A stretch of 64,000 nucleotides of DNA, taken from contig DASZBJ010000045.1 of NCBI GenBank assembly GCA_035944115.1, positions 83,391 to 147,390 on the forward strand, given 5' to 3'. Below, one piece after another: positions 59,303-64,000 of this stretch (the first letter of the stretch is position 1; the number at the start of each line of letters is the position of its first letter). The DNA comes from Candidatus Babeliales bacterium. GTDB lineage: Bacteria > Babelota > Babeliae > Babelales > Vermiphilaceae. A program made the translations under genes and the position numbers. The notes under the pieces were generated by a model that ran no database searches, had not been told where the DNA came from, and saw only the letters and a program-made list of their open reading frames with translations.

Positions 59303-60709
59303 CTACAACTTCTTATATAATTCCAATGCCTTCTTTCTAGAACCAGCAAAATCAACAATCGGTTTTGGATAGGTCTTGCCCAAAACTATCCCCGCTTCTT
59401 CTAAAACTTTTTCTGGAGCTGTCCACGGTTTAAAAAGATATTTATTGGACAGATTTTTTAATTCTGGAACAAATTTTCTTGTATAATCACCGTCACGATC
59501 AAATTTTTCTCCCTGCGTTGTTGGATTAAAAATTCTAAAATAGGGCGCCGCATCCACACCAGACCCCGCAACCCACTGCCAATTCATACTGTTATTTGCC
59601 AAATCAGCATCCACCAAACAATCCCAAAACCAATCTCTCCCTTCATGCCAATGAATATTCAAATTTTTTATTAAAAACGAAGCAACAACCATCCGCACGC
59701 GATTGTGCATGTATCCAGTTTGGAGCAACTGCCTCATCCCCGCATCAACTAATGGATACCCCGTCATACCAGATTGCCACGCTTTTAAGAAATCTTGATT
59801 GTCCTTCCAGGCAAAATTATCAAATGCATTCTTAAAGTTGTCTTTATAGAGGGCCTTAAAATGATGTAACAAGTAGCATGAAAACTCCCGCCAAATAAGC
59901 TCACTTAAAAACGCCTGCTTATCGGCACTGCCCACATCCGCTTTATCAACCGCATGCCAAATTTGTGCTGGCGATATTTCTCCAAAATGCAAATATGGTG
60001 ATAATTTTGACGTGTGCTCTTGTGCTGGATAATCGCGACCCTGCTTATATCCAGACAAATTATTTTTTATAAAAAAGGTTAATTTCTTCTGTGCTGCTTT
60101 TTCACCGACAGCCCATACTGATTCTATATTTTGGTATTGCTGACTTTCAGATAATAAATCAAAATCAGATAACGTTATTTTATTGGTATTATCTTTCTTG
60201 CCAATAACATTTTTAGCTATCTTTGAAGGAACACGCGGTGGATAACCGTATGTTTTATTTTTATATGCAGTAAATACTTTGTAAAAACTACGATCATTTT
60301 TCAGCACTTCCTCTGGCGACCACATATAATTTCCGTTAAACGCATGCCATGCCACTCCCGTCTGATTGCATACAACCTTAACTGCGTCCTCTTGCTCTGC
60401 ATGCCATGGCTCATAACAACTATTTAAGAAAATATTTTTTATATCATACTGTTCGATAAGTGACTGCATCACCACCCTCGAATTTCCCTTATACAAATTT
60501 AAGTTACCACCCAACGACTCTTGTAATGCCTTAAGAGAATGATGCAACCATATTTTACTACGGTTGCCCATCTTACATGCCACAGGAGCACAATCATCTA
60601 AGATATACACAGGAAGAATCTCACCATGCGCAGCAGCTGCCACAAACGCTGGGTTATCTGACAACCGCAAATCTTGCCTAAACCAAACTATAGAAATTTC
60701 TTTTTTCAT
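59303..60709 (-). CDS. phrB: Deoxyribodipyrimidine photolyase
   Basis: Light-driven repair of cyclobutane pyrimidine dimers, FAD-dependent. N-terminal photolyase domain (IVWFRQDLRLSDNPAF), C-terminal FAD domain with KLSPYLHFGEISPAQIWH, WREFSCYLLHH, GYPLVDAGMRQLLQTGYMHNR and DADLANNSMNWQWVAGSG. 468 residues, normal for class I CPD photolyases. Start may be 60709 or 60715. Confidence 0.96.
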   Translation of the reverse strand: MKKEISIVWFRQDLRLSDNPAFVAAAAHGEILPVYILDDCAPVACKMGNRSKIWLHHSLKALQESLGGNLNLYKGNSRVVMQSLIEQYDIKNIFLNSCYEPWHAEQEDAVKVVCNQTGVAWHAFNGNYMWSPEEVLKNDRSFYKVFTAYKNKTYGYPPRVPSKIAKNVIGKKDNTNKITLSDFDLLSESQQYQNIESVWAVGEKAAQKKLTFFIKNNLSGYKQGRDYPAQEHTSKLSPYLHFGEISPAQIWHAVDKADVGSADKQAFLSELIWREFSCYLLHHFKALYKDNFKNAFDNFAWKDNQDFLKAWQSGMTGYPLVDAGMRQLLQTGYMHNRVRMVVASFLIKNLNIHWHEGRDWFWDCLVDADLANNSMNWQWVAGSGVDAAPYFRIFNPTTQGEKFDRDGDYTRKFVPELKNLSNKYLFKPWTAPEKVLEEAGIVLGKTYPKPIVDFAGSRKKALELYKKL

Positions 60710-60826
60710 TTCCATCCCACACGCTTACCTATCACTACACATCTGCTATTTGCACTCCCATTCTAAATAACTTAGAATCTCAGGTGTAAAGATATTGCAA
60801 TTTATTTCACTGTAAAGGCTATGAAT

Positions 60827-61033
60827 ATGATCAAAAAAGGAATCTATCGTCATTACAAAGGCTACACATACCAAGTGATCGATAGCGCGCGCCATTCAGA
60901 AACATTAGAAGATATGGTGGTGTATCGTGCATTATATGGCGAACACGAGCTATGGGTAAGACCGCTTGCCATGTTTCTTGAAAATGTAGAAATCGATGGA
61001 AAACTTCAAAAACGTTTTGAATTAATCGATTAA
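60827..61033 (+). CDS. DUF1653 family protein
   Basis: 68 residues with the family core KKGIYRHYKGYTYQVID and VYRALYGEHELWVRPLAMF. Function unknown. The second ATG (60827) is preferred because AAAGG lies 8 bases before it; the ATG at 60821 is only 2 bases away from it. Confidence 0.88.
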   Translation: MIKKGIYRHYKGYTYQVIDSARHSETLEDMVVYRALYGEHELWVRPLAMFLENVEIDGKLQKRFELID

Positions 61034-61235
61034 GATTTCAATCCCTTCGGGGATATGAATATTATTTTTCACAACTAGTAATCCTTATTATCGAAAAGGT
61101 CAATAATCGATAATAAGCCCCTTTGCTATCACCATAGATGATAATAAGGGGCCAAGATGAGAGCTTCCTCTATCCATAAAACCTGCATGCGGTATACTAC
61201 TTTTAAATAACCTACTATCTCGCAAATCGTGTATC

Positions 61236-61787
61236 ATGGATAAAAAACAAACCACTTTATACTCAGAAACCTTGCAAACACCGCTGGGCGTCATGATTGC
61301 CATCGCTGATGAGCATGATCTATATCTTCTAGAATTTACCGACAATAAAAAACTAGACCAAAAGATTAAAAAGCTTACCAAAGAAACTGAAGGCACTATC
61401 GCCCCTGGTATAAGCGCCCCCCTACAATCAATACAACAAGAGCTTGTCGCATACTTTGCAGGCACACTAACCTCATTTAAAACGCCTCTAAAACTATCTG
61501 GAACAGAATTTCAGAAAACTGCTTGGAAAGAGCTCCTAAAAATTCCTTATGGAAAAACAACGAGTTATGCGCAGCAAGCAATTGCTATACAAAAAGAAAC
61601 TGCGTATCGCGCAGTAGCCAATGCGAACGGTGCAAATCGTTTAGCCATTATTATTCCTTGCCATAGAATTATTACCAGCGCAAACACTCTCGGCGGATAT
61701 GGCGGTGGCATTGCGCGTAAACAATGGCTTATCGAGCATGAAAAAAATACCATCGTAAAACAAACTCAACCATTATTAACCCTGTAA
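61236..61787 (+). CDS. ogt: Methylated-DNA-protein-cysteine methyltransferase
   Basis: Suicide repair protein removing O6-alkyl groups from guanine. Active site IIPCHRII (about residues 138-145), helix-turn-helix with GTEFQKTAWKELLKIPYGKTTSYAQQA, and a 70-residue N-terminal domain as in Ogt. 183 residues. No clear Shine-Dalgarno. Followed 15 bases later by the beta-lactamase-family gene. Confidence 0.95.
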   Translation: MDKKQTTLYSETLQTPLGVMIAIADEHDLYLLEFTDNKKLDQKIKKLTKETEGTIAPGISAPLQSIQQELVAYFAGTLTSFKTPLKLSGTEFQKTAWKELLKIPYGKTTSYAQQAIAIQKETAYRAVANANGANRLAIIIPCHRIITSANTLGGYGGGIARKQWLIEHEKNTIVKQTQPLLTL

Positions 61788-61802
61788 CGAGATCTTAAAA
61801 AC

Positions 61803-62876
61803 ATGGACGAAAAAATAATTAATGACACAAGACTGCAAATAATTGAAATTATACGTTCATTCAACGATGACCTCCACGGTAGTTTGGCTGTCGCGAAAGG
61901 AAATCACCTCATCTGGCGCGGCGGATTTACTTATGACAATGCTCCTTTAACAACGTTCGAGCATCAGCAATATCTTATTGCGTCCATAACCAAACAATTT
62001 ACCGCTGCAGGCTTATTACGTTATTTATATATACATGAAAGAGCAGTCCAAGAAACTCCCGCCGATCAACAGCAAACTATTCTTGATTCCATAACCCAAA
62101 GCCTGCACACACCACTTATAAAGCTTTTCAGTCCACGTTGCCTGCCAGATTTACTACATCCAGAAATTTGTCTCCATGTTACTTTACATCAACTACTGAC
62201 ACACACTTCTGGAATCACTGCTCTCAATATGCCTTTACAATCAGAACCTGGCACAGAATATCACTATTCTAATGTTGGCTATAATCTCATCGGAGACATA
62301 CTACAAAAAATCTCTCATATACCGCTCAATGATTACTTTAGTAAAATGTTGTTTGAACCAATGAGTATGAAAAATAGTTTTTTAACAACCCAGGGAACAA
62401 CACATACCCTGCACAAAAAACAAAAATTCGAAAATCTCCTTTTAGGAATCGAACGCACCATTGTAAACGACAGGGCTACATACAAACCTGCAAAACAAAT
62501 AAAAATGAGCGAACTTGCCACCGCCGGAGGGATGATTTCAACGCCTTTAGATCTATTTTTGTGGACCAGATCACTCTATGCCGGGCAGGAGGTAATACCA
62601 AATTATTTAATAAATCTTATGACTACACCGCATGTCCAAAAACCAGCACATGCTTTGTATGATGGATGTAACACATTACATCACGGTTATGGTATTGATC
62701 TCTACCAAGAAAATGATAAAACAGTCTATCAAATAGCCGGTGGCATATCGGGATATCAATCACGTATCACCTATAACCCAAAAACAGAAGTTTGTATCAT
62801 CAACCTGTCAAACATTTCTGAAGAACAACCCGCCATCTTTGCTCTCGCTAACATATTGCGTGATAATTTAACGTGA
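61803..62876 (+). CDS. Beta-lactamase-family (class C / PBP4*-like) serine hydrolase
   Basis: 357 residues. SITK (SxxK, about residue 59) carries the nucleophile, YSNVGYN (about 156) the YxN element, and HGYG (about 297) the KTG-equivalent. No signal peptide is visible, so it may act in the cytoplasm, unlike most penicillin-binding relatives. Substrate unknown; peptidase, esterase or amidase activity is possible. Confidence 0.85.
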   Translation: MDEKIINDTRLQIIEIIRSFNDDLHGSLAVAKGNHLIWRGGFTYDNAPLTTFEHQQYLIASITKQFTAAGLLRYLYIHERAVQETPADQQQTILDSITQSLHTPLIKLFSPRCLPDLLHPEICLHVTLHQLLTHTSGITALNMPLQSEPGTEYHYSNVGYNLIGDILQKISHIPLNDYFSKMLFEPMSMKNSFLTTQGTTHTLHKKQKFENLLLGIERTIVNDRATYKPAKQIKMSELATAGGMISTPLDLFLWTRSLYAGQEVIPNYLINLMTTPHVQKPAHALYDGCNTLHHGYGIDLYQENDKTVYQIAGGISGYQSRITYNPKTEVCIINLSNISEEQPAIFALANILRDNLT

Positions 62877-62903
62877 GTTCAATGTAAAGACATTTATAAC
62901 TTA

Positions 62904-62935
62904 TTGGGTCGCGTCCAGATTATGAGCGCGACCAA
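62904..62935 (+). terminator. Terminator-like hairpin
   Basis: GGTCGCG (62907-62913) / CGCGACC (62927-62933) after the hydrolase gene; T-run weak. Confidence 0.5.
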
Positions 62936-62992
62936 ATATTCATTTGTAAAACAAACAAATTACAATTTTCTACACTTAGATGAGAAACCATT

Positions 62993-63703
62993 ATGAATAA
63001 AATCTTACAAATCAAATCCGCCTTACAGCAAGCAATTACTATTTCCGCAGATCGAGTAAATGCATACTGCAAAACAGGCCCCGGGGAATATGCGGAAGGT
63101 GATCAATTTATTGGCGTCACCGTGCCAAACATACGCATAATTGCTAAAGATTTTACCACGCTATCTCTGCAAGATTTACAAACTCTCTTACAATCCCCCA
63201 TTAATGAAGAACGTTTATTGGCACTTATTGTTTTGGTTACACAATATTCAAAAGCAAAACAAGCTCAAAAAGAAGAGATATACCAATTTTATCTAAATAA
63301 CCGACAACATATTAACAACTGGAACCTTGTCGATTCATCAGCTCATCTGATTATCGGAGCCCATCTATTAAAACAAGATAAAGAAATCCTTTTTAAACTC
63401 GCACAATCAAAAAACCTCTGGGATCGCCGAATCGCTATCGTAGCCACTTGGTATTTCATTAGAAAAAATGAGCTACATACAACTTTTGAACTCGCTATCA
63501 TTTTACGCAATGACACCCATGACCTCATGCATAAAGCTGTCGGATGGATGCTGCGAGAAGCGGGCAAACGCAATCAAACTCCCCTTATACATTTCTTAGA
63601 TCAATATGCAACGAGTATGCCAAGAACCATGCTGCGTTATGCTATTGAGAAATTTCCAGAAGAGCAAAGAAAACAATATCTATCGCAACGTCTAGAAAAA
63701 TAA
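62993..63703 (+). CDS. DNA alkylation repair protein (AlkD-type)
   Basis: 236 residues of HEAT-like helical repeats. Typical blocks: KTGPGEYAEGDQFIGVTVPN near the start, NNWNLVDSSAHLIIG in the middle, LWDRRIAIVATWYFI, then DLMHKAVGWMLREAGKRN. DNA glycosylase removing bulky or positively charged alkylated bases. Third DNA-damage repair gene within 5 kb. Confidence 0.95.
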   Translation: MNKILQIKSALQQAITISADRVNAYCKTGPGEYAEGDQFIGVTVPNIRIIAKDFTTLSLQDLQTLLQSPINEERLLALIVLVTQYSKAKQAQKEEIYQFYLNNRQHINNWNLVDSSAHLIIGAHLLKQDKEILFKLAQSKNLWDRRIAIVATWYFIRKNELHTTFELAIILRNDTHDLMHKAVGWMLREAGKRNQTPLIHFLDQYATSMPRTMLRYAIEKFPEEQRKQYLSQRLEK

Positions 63704-63900
63704 AATCACATTCCCAGACCAATAAAAAAACTCTTTTCTTAACGTGAGTTCGATTGAATGAGTTGATATAAAAGCCAGCTTTATCGTATTGATCTTTGTA
63801 AAAAAATAAAACACTGGCTACAGGATTATTGGCATTCGACCGTTGTCATTGCGAGCTTGCGAAGTGATTGTGTTAAAAGTCTACTATTTTTATTCATTTT

Positions 63901-64000
63901 TTAAGCCTTATATAATTCATCTTTTTTAAGCAATGTGTTTGCGAGAAGGAGGAGTTTGCGCATAACGGCTACTATGGCCACTTTGAAAGGCTTGTTGTTG
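63901..64000 (-). pseudogene. C-terminal end of an IS110-family transposase, running off the window
   Basis: Minus-strand frame ending at 63901 reads NNKPFKVAIVAVMRKLLLLA and ends in KA-stop. The KP.KVA.VAVMRKLL block is the conserved end of IS110/IS1111 (Transposase_20) proteins. Whether the element is complete cannot be judged. About 30 bases downstream lies GTCATTGCGAGCTTGCGAAG (63846-63865), a repeat-like sequence. Confidence 0.75.

Overview
The window looks like a chromosomal segment of a small-genome, host-associated, diderm bacterium. Genes are AT-rich and tightly packed. Many products carry an N-terminal signal sequence and have no recognisable enzymatic domain (outer-membrane barrel-like proteins, an exported ankyrin protein, a delta-60 repeat protein, C1q-like surface proteins). 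My best guess is Candidatus Dependentiae (TM6). That is an inference from gene content and style; the 16S gene at 42920-44463 would settle it.

Layout. 1-9.0 kb: the 3' part of a UvrD/PcrA helicase, a barrel-like protein, trpS, then a three-gene operon of a CdaA-like protein (apparently without its cyclase motifs), a YbbR-like protein and a DUF502 protein, followed by a large exported protein of unknown role. 9.3-25.9 kb: one long minus-strand information-processing superoperon. In transcription order it reads tRNA-Tyr, tRNA-Gly, tRNA-Thr, tRNA-Thr, rpmG, tRNA-Trp, secE, nusG, rplK, rplA, rplJ, rplL, rpoB, rpoC, tRNA-Val, rpsO, pnp, rph and a holA-like gene. The tuf gene usual at this tRNA/secE site is absent. 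RpoB carries a cysteine-rich insertion, and RpoC has two substitutions in its otherwise near-invariant active-site motif. 25.9-38.6 kb: a BFD-type ferredoxin-like protein, tsaE, a NYN nuclease, an isolated atpG, murA (with Asp in place of the active-site Cys), the ankyrin protein, rluB-like, mscS-like, two tandem and diverged thymidine kinases, and radA. 38.6-44.7 kb: a transposase-derived small protein and a complete linked rRNA operon (16S-tRNA-Ile-tRNA-Ala-23S-5S) with a visible promoter. 45-56.3 kb: prfB, three exported proteins, an OPT-type transporter, a DMT transporter, a HIT protein, tRNA-Leu, a lone gspF-like gene and a YggU protein. 56.4-64 kb: tRNAs whose 3' ends abut palindromic repeat elements, a GIY-YIG protein, two tandem exported C1q-like proteins, a group of DNA-repair genes (photolyase, alkyltransferase, AlkD) and, at the right edge, the tail of an IS110-family transposase.

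The observations most worth following are these: (1) the tandem thymidine kinases, one without its catalytic Glu and the other carrying an export signal; (2) the CdaA homologue lacking the DGA and RHR motifs; (3) the multi-cysteine insertion in RpoB, together with the altered RpoC catalytic loop; (4) a palindromic element fused to tRNA 3' ends that shows a compensatory base change and supplies a Shine-Dalgarno site to a GIY-YIG gene; (5) a domesticated-looking HUH transposase relative. No CRISPR array, prophage or classical defence island was seen.
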